64,000 nucleotides of DNA from Bradyrhizobium sp. ISRA464 (GTDB taxonomy: Bacteria; Pseudomonadota; Alphaproteobacteria; Rhizobiales; Xanthobacteraceae). A program made the translations under genes and the position numbers. Below the pieces are notes generated by a model. It did not search any database and was not told where the DNA came from. It saw only the letters and a program-made list of their open reading frames with translations. Shown piece by piece: positions 57,378 through 64,000 of this stretch (position 1 is its first letter; each line of letters begins with the position of its first letter). The stretch is taken from the NCBI RefSeq assembly GCF_029910095.1, contig NZ_CP094526.1, positions 2,790,001 through 2,854,000 on the forward strand. The letters run 5' to 3'.

Positions 57378-58175
57378 TTAAGCAGTGCCTCGGACCGCCC
57401 AAGCAACGCTCGCAAATCCGCGAGGGCCATCGCTGTCGCCGGCGAGATAGGCCGCTCTCACCGCGCCTCGAAGCCGCTCGCGCCGCGTCTCGGGTAACGC
57501 GTCAAAAAAATTCCCAAAGGTCCCCTGTCCGTAGACCATGGGGTGCCAGAAATCGTCGAAATTGGCATAGTCCATACGGATGGCGAGCATCGTATCTGCA
57601 ACTCCCGCAAAACCCGCATTCTCGAACGCAGCGCGCAACTCGCCCTCGCCGGTCAGGGGCCGCTTGGTGACTGCCGCGCTTGTGCCGGCCGCTTCCGGCT
57701 CAAGCGCAAGGATCGTGTTCCAGAACAAGCGCCAACTTGGCATGCCGCCGTAATTGTCCCAGACCGTCGCGGCGGCCGTAGCGCCAGGCCGCAGGACCCG
57801 CCGCATTTCCCGCACCGCTTGATGCGGATCTGACACGAAGTGGAGGACCAACAGGGAGTAGACGCCGTCGAGCTCTTTGTCCCCATAGGGCAATGCACAG
57901 ACATCACCCGGTTGCGCTCTTATTCTGGGGTCGGTCGAGCGCTTGCGCAGAGCGGCCACAAAGCCTTCCTCGAAATCCACGGCCTCGATCGCTGCAAGAT
58001 CAGGATGAGCCGCTAACGCAAAGGTCAGACTGCCAGTACCACATCCCGCATCGAGTACACGGCCGCGGGATGGCACACCAGAAAATTCGAGGAATGGTGC
58101 GGCCAGCCGCCGACTCCAGCGTCCCATGATGGCGTCATAGCCATCTGCACCTTTGGCGACGAAGTTTGATGGCAT
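57378..58175 (-). CDS. class I SAM-dependent methyltransferase (Methyltransf_11 type)
   Basis: 265 residues from ATG 58175, with GGAGGA five bases upstream; a GTG four codons earlier is weaker. Motif I VLDAGCGTGSLTFALAAHP, motif II region IEAVDFEEGFVAALR, GDVCALPYGDKELDGVYSLL, and the REMRRVLRPGATAAATVWDN block are all standard. The C-terminal part resembles small-molecule methyltransferases of the UbiE/COQ5-like group. Substrate unknown. Monocistronic by spacing. Confidence 0.87.
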   Translation of the reverse strand: MPSNFVAKGADGYDAIMGRWSRRLAAPFLEFSGVPSRGRVLDAGCGTGSLTFALAAHPDLAAIEAVDFEEGFVAALRKRSTDPRIRAQPGDVCALPYGDKELDGVYSLLVLHFVSDPHQAVREMRRVLRPGATAAATVWDNYGGMPSWRLFWNTILALEPEAAGTSAAVTKRPLTGEGELRAAFENAGFAGVADTMLAIRMDYANFDDFWHPMVYGQGTFGNFFDALPETRRERLRGAVRAAYLAGDSDGPRGFASVAWAVRGTA

Positions 58176-58187
58176 GTGATCCTCCAC

Positions 58188-58627
58188 GCCTCTCGGATTG
58201 GTCTGCCTGAGACTGACCTTGTCGCAGCGCCACTATGGCACGTGCCTCAGGAGAGTCTATTTCAATCGTAGAGCGCTGGATGTCTGCTCTGCTCCGCCGG
58301 ATAAAAAGCCCAGGAGCGAGCTCCGCGGCTTTTCTGTTTTGCAGTGTGGGCATCACGGATGCGCGATGTCAGCGTGCCGTCTGGCATAGCGCAAGATGAG
58401 TTAGGATCGAATCGGTTCGGCCGCAGAGGCGGTTCACCCTTCCCCGACGGGGAGAGGTCGATTTGCGAAGCAAATCGGGTGAGGGGCCGTGGCTCTAACG
58501 GAGACCGTTCCCCTCACCCGGCGCTACGCGCCGATCTCTCCCGAGGGAGAGGTGAACCTCCGTTGCCGCTCCAGCTCAACCTCATCTCGTCACGCTTTAG
58601 AAGCCCAGCGGCCCGATACGTTCAGAC
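58188..58627. other. 440-bp intergenic region holding a palindromic repeat
   Basis: No gene is recognised. The main structure is the palindromic repeat at 58431-58558; the first 240 bases contain only short frames without motifs, and a small GCGGAGCTC-type imperfect hairpin around 58300-58330 (CCCAGGAGCGAGCTCCGCGG) that could be a weak terminator. Confidence 0.45.
58431..58558. repeat. long nested palindromic repeat
   Basis: The outer arms GGTTCACC and GGTGAACC (58551-58558) enclose CCCTCACC-like arms: GGGTGAGGGG pairs with CCCCTCACCC, and a CGATTTGC/GCAAATCG hairpin lies in the left half. Total about 128 bp. It is a different subfamily from the GTCAT-type copies elsewhere in the window. Confidence 0.7.
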
Positions 58628-58906
58628 CTACGATTCCCATTTGGCTTCGACGCCGAGCGAACCGACCTTGGTGTCGGACACGGCAGCCATGTCGGCCACC
58701 GTGATCGGCTGATCGACGATGAACAGATAGCATCCCGCCGAGACCACACCGATCAAGGCGCCGACGACGAGCGCCGGAACGACCCGGTCTTCTGCACGAT
58801 CACGCCAGTCACGGTCGGCAGCGGTCGCTGACCGCTCTCGCGCAATCACGATGATGCGTGAGGCAGGTGCACCGTGCCGATCATCGGCGCGTCGGTCGCG
58901 GATCAC
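58628..58906 (-). CDS. small membrane protein downstream of the HtrA gene (hypothetical)
   Basis: 92 residues from a GTG at 58906. The basic N-terminus (RDRRADDRHG, RERSATAADRDWRDRAED) is followed by one clear membrane helix VVPALVVGALIGVVSAGCYL and a short periplasmic tail. It lies 21 bp after the HtrA-type protease gene in the same direction, so it is probably co-transcribed. No family recognised; could be a small envelope-stress partner, which is inference. Confidence 0.5.
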   Translation of the reverse strand: MIRDRRADDRHGAPASRIIVIARERSATAADRDWRDRAEDRVVPALVVGALIGVVSAGCYLFIVDQPITVADMAAVSDTKVGSLGVEAKWES

Positions 58907-58927
58907 GCGCGCGTGGCGTGATCGGTC

Positions 58928-60043
58928 TCAGCGAATGAGGCGATTTCTGTCGGCGAGCGCGCCGTTGCGGGCGAGCGGAGGCGCCACCCGAACGACAACG
59001 TCGGCGGGCCCGCCCTCGCGTTCGAGCGTGAGTCTGACGTCCTGGCCGATCCGGGCGAGGCCCACCAGATTGCGGAGCTGCGCCGCGGTGCGGATCGGGT
59101 GGCCGTCGGCCATGGTGACGATGTCGCCCTTGCGCAGGCCTGCTCTCTCCGCTGGCGAATCCGCCGCGACCTCGGCGATGACAGCGCCTTCGGTGCGGCC
59201 CCTGTTGCTGGACGGACGCAGGTCCTGCAGCGCGACGCCGATGCGGCCGCGCTCGACATGCCCGGTGGCGATGATCTGCTCCATCACCCGCCGCGCCATG
59301 TTGACGGGAATCGCAAAGCCGATCCCGACATTGCCGCCGGCGGGCGAGATGATCGCCGAGTTGATGCCGACAAGCTCGGCGCGCAGGCTGACCAGTGCGC
59401 CGCCGGAATTGCCCGGATTGATCGCGGCATCGGTCTGGATGAAATCCTCGTAACCTTGCTTGGCGAGGCCGGTGCGGCCGAGCGCGCTGACAAGGCCCGA
59501 GGTGACGGTCTGGCCGAGGCCGAAGGGATTGCCGATCGCGAGCACGAAGTCGCCGACCTCGAGCGCGTCGCTGTCGCCGAGCGGAAGCGCCTTGAGGTCG
59601 CCAGGATTTTCAATCTGCAGCACGGCGACGTCGGTCGGCGGATCGCGGCCGATCACCTTCGCGGCGAACTGCCGGCTGTCCTTGGTCGTGATCTGAACGA
59701 CGGATGCGCCTTCGACGACATGGTTGTTGGTCAGGACATAGCCGCGCTGGGCATCGACGATCACGCCGGAGCCGGCGGCGTTGACCTCGTGCTCGATCTG
59801 CTTCGGAACATCGAAGAACTCGCGGAAGACGGGATCGCGGTAGAGCGGGTTGTCCTCGCGCACCCGGCCATGCACGGAGATGTTGACGACCGCCGGCGTG
59901 ATCCGGCGGACCAGCGGCGCCAGTGTCGGGATCGAGCCGCCCGTTCGCAAATCCGGCACCTGGGCCGCGGCCGGATGCGTCGCCGACAGCGCCAGCACCA
60001 CGAGACCAAGCGAGAACCAATGTGCACGAACCATCTTCGCCAT
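58928..60043 (-). CDS. HtrA/Deg-family serine protease
   Basis: 371 residues. Signal peptide SLGLVVLALSATHPAAAQ. The catalytic triad is His98 (LTNNHVVEG), Asp128 (PTDVAVLQI) and Ser203 (INPGNSGGALVSL). One PDZ domain follows at about residues 265-355 (RIGVALQDLRP, DSPAERAGLRKGDIVTMADG). The single PDZ makes it DegS/DegQ-short-like rather than DegP. It works in the periplasm on misfolded or specific substrates. The in-frame ATG at codon 4 is an alternative start. Confidence 0.92.
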   Translation of the reverse strand: MAKMVRAHWFSLGLVVLALSATHPAAAQVPDLRTGGSIPTLAPLVRRITPAVVNISVHGRVREDNPLYRDPVFREFFDVPKQIEHEVNAAGSGVIVDAQRGYVLTNNHVVEGASVVQITTKDSRQFAAKVIGRDPPTDVAVLQIENPGDLKALPLGDSDALEVGDFVLAIGNPFGLGQTVTSGLVSALGRTGLAKQGYEDFIQTDAAINPGNSGGALVSLRAELVGINSAIISPAGGNVGIGFAIPVNMARRVMEQIIATGHVERGRIGVALQDLRPSSNRGRTEGAVIAEVAADSPAERAGLRKGDIVTMADGHPIRTAAQLRNLVGLARIGQDVRLTLEREGGPADVVVRVAPPLARNGALADRNRLIR

Positions 60044-60257
60044 CCGCCATTTCGCCTAGGTTTGAATTTGGAAAACTTTGTGGCCACGCGCCGCGCCGTC
60101 ACGCGAAAGTGGCGACGCACGGCCGGTGCGGCTGCGAGGCAGCCGATCCGGCCTCACGGCTGAGTAAGAACTTGGCGAGCGGGGTGCCTTCGCGCTCCGA
60201 TCGCTGGCGTCGAAGTGCTACGGTTCAGCCCGGCATTCCGCACTGATTGGCGTTGTC

Positions 60258-60537
60258 ATGTCGGAGTCGTCTGGAGATTTCGCCACCACCGCGCTGAGCG
60301 GATACGAGTTGCTGGCCGATCCGCAGCTCAACAAGGGCACGGCGTTCTCCGAGGCCGAGCGCGAGTCGTCGGCAGCCCGTTCCCGCCGATCACGCGCGAC
60401 AGCGTCCGGTTCAAGGTCGACCGGGCGCGCACAAGGAAGGTCTCACCGATGTTGCGATCGACCAGATCGAGCAGCGCATCCGTGCCAAGGTCTGGACACC
60501 CCGTTACGCACGGTATCGCCGAAGCGATCGGCCTTAG
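60258..60537 (+). pseudogene. collapsed remnant of a malic enzyme gene
   Basis: Three pieces of a malic enzyme lie in order in 280 bp. The N-terminus TALSGYELLADPQLNKGTAF runs from ATG 60258. Then, in a shifted frame, VVGSPFPPITRDSVRFKVD matches the GSPFPP block near residue 420 of intact enzymes. Then, in another frame, AHKEGLTDVAIDQIEQRIRA ends in KVWTPRYARYRRSDRP and TAG at 60535-60537, the typical W-x-x-x-Y-x-x-Y end. About 400-500 internal residues are missing. The protein cannot be made. NAD- versus NADP-type cannot be decided. Confidence 0.75.
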
Positions 60538-60573
60538 CGCGTGGGGCGCATCAGCGACGCCTGATCGGCCGCT

Positions 60574-60611
60574 CTACGGCCCCGCGACACGACGCGAGCG
60601 GGGCACCGTAG
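60574..60611. terminator. strong hairpin downstream of the malic-enzyme remnant
   Basis: CTACGG-CCCCGC and GCGGGG-CA-CCGTAG pair into a 12-base stem with a two-base bulge and a loop of about 12 bases. There is no clear T-run on either side, so Rho-independent function is uncertain. It lies between the malic-enzyme remnant and the convergent fkbM-type gene. Confidence 0.4.
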
Positions 60612-60632
60612 AACAGCTCCATCTCCAGGCAA

Positions 60633-61499
60633 TCACTCCCTCATCGCATGGGTATCGTACCAGCCGGGCGGCGGGAATTGCGTCGCCGGATTCAAGTATT
60701 TTTTTGAACCCTTGAGGCGAAACATCTTCTCTTGAAGCTTGCCGACCATATTAAACATGCTTTTCGCGCCGCCGCCGAACAGTCCAAGGTCTCCATTGAT
60801 CGCATATCCGCGAAATATGCTTTTGTAGTGCTCGATGGCTTCAAGCGCACTGACCCATGTTCCAGGTAACTCATTTCCGAAAAGGCCGCTGCTTCCGGTC
60901 CTGAACTGCCAATCGACAAACTTTCCTTCCTTCGGAATCGCTGGACATTTCTGCATGGAGACGAGTGACTGGTCTATTATTCTGTATTTCCGGTATCCCA
61001 GCTTTTCGAAGGTCTCGAACTCTTCGATGAGCCTTTTCCAGCTCGTCTTGTCGGACTCGATGGATACGAATTTGGGCAGCTCGGAAAGGCCCTCCAGAGA
61101 CGCCAGGGCGTCGAGGTCGTTGCCTTCGATATCGATCTTGCAGTATCGCGGGGTGCCGTGCTGCTTCACAACGTCCGCGAGTTTAGCGGCTTGTATCTTC
61201 AACGTTCGGCCCACGCCTGCGCCAAAATTCCTGTTTCTTTCGGACCAATCCGGATTGGTTGTTCCCCATTCCGAAACACGATCGTCGACATAAAAGTTGA
61301 CGTTCCCAGGCGAGTTGGAAACGGCAACATTGACCACTGAGAGCGCGCCCGACGTGACGTATTCCGAAAAGCGCTTGCTGATGGACTCGCAGAATTCCGG
61401 CATCGCCTCTATGGCGACGACACGAAATCCCTTTCTCAAGTAGAATTCAGTGTCCTCGCCCTTGTGGGCGCCCACGTCGTAAATCAAGGTCTCGTCCAT
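60633..61499 (-). CDS. FkbM-family methyltransferase
   Basis: 288 residues from ATG 61499 with AAAGGACC upstream; the longer frame is rejected. The N-terminus TLIYDVGAHKGEDTEFYLRK is motif I of FkbM, followed by VVAIEAMPEFCESISKRF, RYCKIDIEGNDLDALASLEG and FVSIESDKTSWKRLIEEFE. The DIEG motif is the best family mark. FkbM proteins O-methylate sugars or polyketides; polysaccharide methylation is likely but not shown. The gene is AT-richer than its neighbours, suggesting separate acquisition. Confidence 0.88.
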   Translation of the reverse strand: MDETLIYDVGAHKGEDTEFYLRKGFRVVAIEAMPEFCESISKRFSEYVTSGALSVVNVAVSNSPGNVNFYVDDRVSEWGTTNPDWSERNRNFGAGVGRTLKIQAAKLADVVKQHGTPRYCKIDIEGNDLDALASLEGLSELPKFVSIESDKTSWKRLIEEFETFEKLGYRKYRIIDQSLVSMQKCPAIPKEGKFVDWQFRTGSSGLFGNELPGTWVSALEAIEHYKSIFRGYAINGDLGLFGGGAKSMFNMVGKLQEKMFRLKGSKKYLNPATQFPPPGWYDTHAMRE

Positions 61500-61595
61500 A
61501 GCTGGTCCTTTGCGTGCCCCAAGGCCAAGAGGGTAATTGGGAAAGTGACAATTGAGAGGCTGTCGCGCCTTCCAGGCGGCTTGCATAAGAGCTGT

Positions 61596-61666
61596 GAAGC
61601 GTAATCCGCCATTCGGTGCGCGGGGCGATGGCCGATACGCCTTCGGCTCATCTCATCCCTCTACGG
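61596..61666. repeat. partial palindromic repeat of the AAGCGTAATCCGCC family
   Basis: GAAGCGTAATCCGCCATTCGGTGCGCGG-like sequence followed by a decayed inverted arm (GATACGCCTTCGGCTCATC, CCTCTACGG). It resembles a palindromic repeat common in alphaproteobacterial genomes whose intact copies have GGATTACGCC in the right arm; here several bases of that arm have changed. I read this from memory of the family, not from a second copy in the window. Confidence 0.45.
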
Positions 61667-61790
61667 CCGACTAAAGTTCTAGCCTCCGGTTCCACCTCGG
61701 CTGGAACCCTTGGGCCGCAGTGTCCGTTTGTGATCGGGCGACACAATCACCCAAATTCCACGCGGGGGCTTGTCTGAGGGAGACAATCCC

Positions 61791-63131
61791 ATGGCAACAT
61801 TTGGCCTCGACGCCACCCGGCTTAGTCCGTCCGAGCATCAGCTCCAGCTTCGTCGCGCCGTCATCGCCTCCACGGTCGGAACCGCGATCGAATGGTATGA
61901 CTTCTTCCTCTACAGCACCGTCACCGGCCTGGTGTTCGCGAAGCTGTTCTTTCCGCATTCCGATCCCTGGGTCGGTACGCTGGAGGCCTTTGCGATCTAT
62001 GCGGTCGGCTTTGTCGCGCGCCCGATCGGTGCTGCGATTTTCGGGCACTATGGCGACCGCATCGGCCGCAAATCGACGCTGATCGCGACGCTGCTGCTGA
62101 TGGGACTGGCGACCGCCGCGGTCGCGGTGGTGCCGACCTATTCGAGCATCGGCATCTGGGGCGCGGTGATCCTGACCGCACTGCGCTTCATCCAGGGCGT
62201 CGGCGTCGGCGGCGAATGGGGCGGCTCGGTGTTGATGTCGATGGAGTGGGCCCGCAACGACCGGTCGCGCGGGCTGATCGCCTCGTGGCCGCAGTTCGGC
62301 GTGCCATGCGGCCTGTTCCTCGCCAATCTCGCCGTGCTGGCGTTCAGCCAGATGTCAGGCGATCAGTTCCTGGCCTGGGGCTGGCGCATTCCGTTCGCCC
62401 TCAGCCTCATCCTGGTTGCCGTCGGCCTCTACATCCGGCTCGGCATTCTGGAAACGCCAGTGTTCTCGAAGCTGCTCGCCGAGCGTCAGCTCGACCGAAC
62501 GCCGATGCTGACGGTGATCAAGGAATATCCGCGGGAGATTCTGCAGTCCGCGTTTGCGCGCATGTCCGAGCAGGCGCCGTTCTACGTCTTCACCGCGTTC
62601 GTGTTCTCCTACGGCATCGGTACGCTTCACCTCACGCGCGACCTGCTGCTGACCGCGGTGCTCGCGGCTTCGGTGGTGTCGTTCGTCGCGATCCCGGTGT
62701 CCGGGTACGTGTCCGACCAGATCGGCCGCAAGAACATGTACATGATCGGGGCCGTCGTGACCGGCGTCTTCGGCTTCATCTACTTCGCGATGCTCAATAC
62801 CGGATCGGAGCCGATCATCTTTCTCGCGATCGTGCTGTCGCTGATCCCGCACGACATGCAGTACGGCCCGCAGGCCGCCCTGATCGCCGAGAGCTTCACC
62901 GGACGCCTGCGCTACAGCGGCGCGTCGCTCGGCTATCAGCTCGCATCTGTCATCGCCGGCGGCCCCGCGCCGCTGATCGCAGCCTGGCTGTTTGGCACCT
63001 TCAAGTCCGCGACCGCGATCGCAATCTATATCGCGATTTGCGCGGTCATCACGCTGATCGCGACCGCGCTGATGACCGACTACACGGGCAAGGATATCAA
63101 CGCGGTCGGCGCGCATGAGCGGCGCGCTTGA
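61791..63131 (+). CDS. MFS metabolite:H+ symporter (MHS family)
   Basis: 446 residues from ATG 61791 with GAGGGAG upstream. About 12 helices. MHS/ProP/KgtP features: ASTVGTAIEWYDFFLYSTVT in helix 1, FGHYGDRIGRKSTLI for the loop 2-3 signature, RFIQGVGVGGEWGGSVLMSM in helix 4-5, and a second-half repeat VSDQIGRKNMYMIG. It probably imports an organic acid such as a di- or tricarboxylate or shikimate-like compound with protons. The next gene begins four bases before its stop region, with its own start at 63170. Confidence 0.92.
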   Translation: MATFGLDATRLSPSEHQLQLRRAVIASTVGTAIEWYDFFLYSTVTGLVFAKLFFPHSDPWVGTLEAFAIYAVGFVARPIGAAIFGHYGDRIGRKSTLIATLLLMGLATAAVAVVPTYSSIGIWGAVILTALRFIQGVGVGGEWGGSVLMSMEWARNDRSRGLIASWPQFGVPCGLFLANLAVLAFSQMSGDQFLAWGWRIPFALSLILVAVGLYIRLGILETPVFSKLLAERQLDRTPMLTVIKEYPREILQSAFARMSEQAPFYVFTAFVFSYGIGTLHLTRDLLLTAVLAASVVSFVAIPVSGYVSDQIGRKNMYMIGAVVTGVFGFIYFAMLNTGSEPIIFLAIVLSLIPHDMQYGPQAALIAESFTGRLRYSGASLGYQLASVIAGGPAPLIAAWLFGTFKSATAIAIYIAICAVITLIATALMTDYTGKDINAVGAHERRA

Positions 63132-63169
63132 AGCAGCGAGAGTTTGAAGCAAGCAAGGGAGGCATCGAC

Positions 63170-63547
63170 ATGATCAAATGGCGAAGTGAATCGGCGCTTG
63201 ATCTCTACAATCTGGTGGCATCCATCTTCCTGCTCGCCGCACCGTGGCTGTTCGCGCACGCCAACCAGACGGCGGCGATCGATCTCAGGACCAGCGGTGC
63301 CGTGATCGCCGTGCTGTCGCTGGCGGCGATTGTTGCGTTTTCTGTCTGGGAAGAGTGGGTCAACGTGTTCGTGGGCTTGTGGCTGATCGTCTCGCCATGG
63401 CTGCTCGGCTTCACGCATAGCCGCGCGATGCATTTCAGCATCGCCGCCGGAGCGGTGGTGGCGTTCATGGCGCTGCTCGAGCTGTGGCTGGAATATGAGA
63501 AGACGCATCTCGGCCCGTCTGCGGCACGGGCCCCCGAAAAGCATTAG
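63170..63547 (+). CDS. SPW-repeat membrane protein
   Basis: 125 residues from ATG 63170, with GGGAGG upstream. Four hydrophobic helices are arranged as two SPW repeats: LVASIFLLAAPWLFAHANQT (degenerate APW) and VGLWLIVSPWLLGFTHSRAM (canonical SPW-LGF). The protein family (PF03779) is of unknown function and common in rhizobia. It follows the symporter gene by 38 bases and may be co-transcribed. Confidence 0.85.
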   Translation: MIKWRSESALDLYNLVASIFLLAAPWLFAHANQTAAIDLRTSGAVIAVLSLAAIVAFSVWEEWVNVFVGLWLIVSPWLLGFTHSRAMHFSIAAGAVVAFMALLELWLEYEKTHLGPSAARAPEKH

Positions 63548-63702
63548 AGAAGACCGGCCGCCCAAATCCTGCAAACCCGTTGCTCGCCTTGATCAGGCGC
63601 TCGCGCCGGTGATCGGGCGTGATGAAATAACTTCGACCACAAATCGCTCTTGGTCACAGGAGCGGGGCTTGCCCCGGCTTCCACCACCCTGTGGAGAAAC
63701 CT

Positions 63703-63918
63703 ATGACCAAATTGACCTTCGTGGCGGTTGCTCTGGTTGCGGCAGCTGCATATTCGGCTCAGGCTTCCGCCGCCGGGGGCAATGCCGCGTCACGGCGCGC
63801 CCATGCGTCGACAACGGCCAGCAGCAAGACCGTCGATTGCATGCGCGCGCCGAACGTTGGATCTTTCGCAACCGCTCCGTTTACGGAGCCGCCCTGCATG
63901 CCTGGCGCGATGCGCTGA
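63703..63918 (+). CDS. small exported protein (hypothetical)
   Basis: 71 residues from ATG 63703 with GGAG six bases upstream; an in-frame ATG four codons earlier is less well placed. Type I signal peptide MTKLTFVAVALVAAAAYSAQ with AxA cleavage at ASA. The mature part is about 45 residues, rich in Ala, Ser and Pro, with two Cys (VDCMRAP and EPPCMPG) that could form a disulfide. No known domain. It is followed by a strong terminator, which supports an expressed monocistronic gene. Confidence 0.7.
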   Translation: MTKLTFVAVALVAAAAYSAQASAAGGNAASRRAHASTTASSKTVDCMRAPNVGSFATAPFTEPPCMPGAMR

Positions 63919-63935
63919 GCACACGCCCAGCAAAA

Positions 63936-63960
63936 AGCCCCGGACGCGACGTCCGGGGCT
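63936..63960. terminator. strong Rho-independent-type hairpin
   Basis: AGCCCCGGAC and GTCCGGGGCT pair perfectly (10 bp) around a GCGAC loop, with AAAAA on the left and a short T-containing tail (TTGGCGTGATTCTTT) on the right. It lies 18 bases after the small exported protein stop, and may serve both strands. Confidence 0.75.
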
Positions 63961-64000
63961 TGGCGTGATTCTTTGAGGTTGGCTTATTCCGGCTTGCCGA

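Overview
The window looks like chromosomal DNA of a Bradyrhizobium-type alphaproteobacterium (order Hyphomicrobiales). The grounds are high GC, two complete Liv/HAAT-type ABC operons plus a third lone solute receptor, CaiB/BaiF, FadD and PaaK-like CoA enzymes, an LpxO-type hydroxylase, and several families of palindromic intergenic repeats of the kind common in these genomes. The genus is inferred from gene content, not from a marker gene.

Region by region: (1) About 0.3-20.6 kb is a surface-polysaccharide (O-antigen type) cluster. It has four glycosyltransferases, a Wzx-type flippase, a Wzy-like membrane protein, a glutamine-dependent asparagine-synthase homologue, two SAM methyltransferase/acyltransferase-type modifiers, an NDP-sugar epimerase, the wlbA-wlbB-wlbC set for a diacetamido-uronic acid (wlbB carries a one-base frameshift), and gmhB. 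An IS630 element and a family III CoA transferase sit inside it. (2) 20.8-23.3 kb has a PaaK-like ligase divergent from an AGE-family epimerase. (3) 23.3-30.5 kb is a Liv-type ABC operon containing an acyl-CoA ligase, with a Crp/Fnr regulator transcribed away from it. (4) 31.7-35.7 kb has gmd-fcl (GDP-fucose), a uroporphyrinogen-III synthase-like gene and purU. (5) 36.3-42.2 kb is a second complete Liv operon followed by a MetE C-terminal-domain protein. (6) 42.2-43.9 kb is a caspase-like/TPR gene broken by four frameshifts. (7) 44.1-48.4 kb is an activated-methyl locus: an HTH/methyltransferase-like protein, metK, ahcY, and a 36-codon membrane ORF. (8) 48.7-57.3 kb is a rearranged region: a truncated 5' copy of an lpxO-like gene, an IS1182-family element, a catabolic operon (solute receptor, FAD dehydrogenase, SDR, IclR), then the intact lpxO-like gene. 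(9) 57.4-64 kb holds a methyltransferase, an HtrA/Deg protease, a collapsed malic-enzyme remnant, an FkbM methyltransferase, an MFS symporter, an SPW-repeat protein and a small exported protein with a clear terminator.

How the genes work together: WlbA/B/C, Gmd/Fcl, GmhB and the epimerase supply or shape sugar precursors. The glycosyltransferases, Wzx and the Wzy candidate would assemble and export the glycan. AsnB, methyltransferases and acyltransferases would decorate it, and the LpxO-like hydroxylase would modify lipid A. The Liv systems with their ligases and dehydrogenases look like uptake-plus-activation modules for organic acids. MetK, AhcY and the MetE-like protein form most of a methyl cycle.

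The clearest non-routine signals are a ~475-bp direct repeat that partly duplicates the lpxO-like gene, the collapsed malic-enzyme gene, the multiply frameshifted caspase-like gene, the wlbB frameshift, and the HTH-methyltransferase fusion directly upstream of metK. I found no tRNA, rRNA or CRISPR array, and no defence system I could defend as new.
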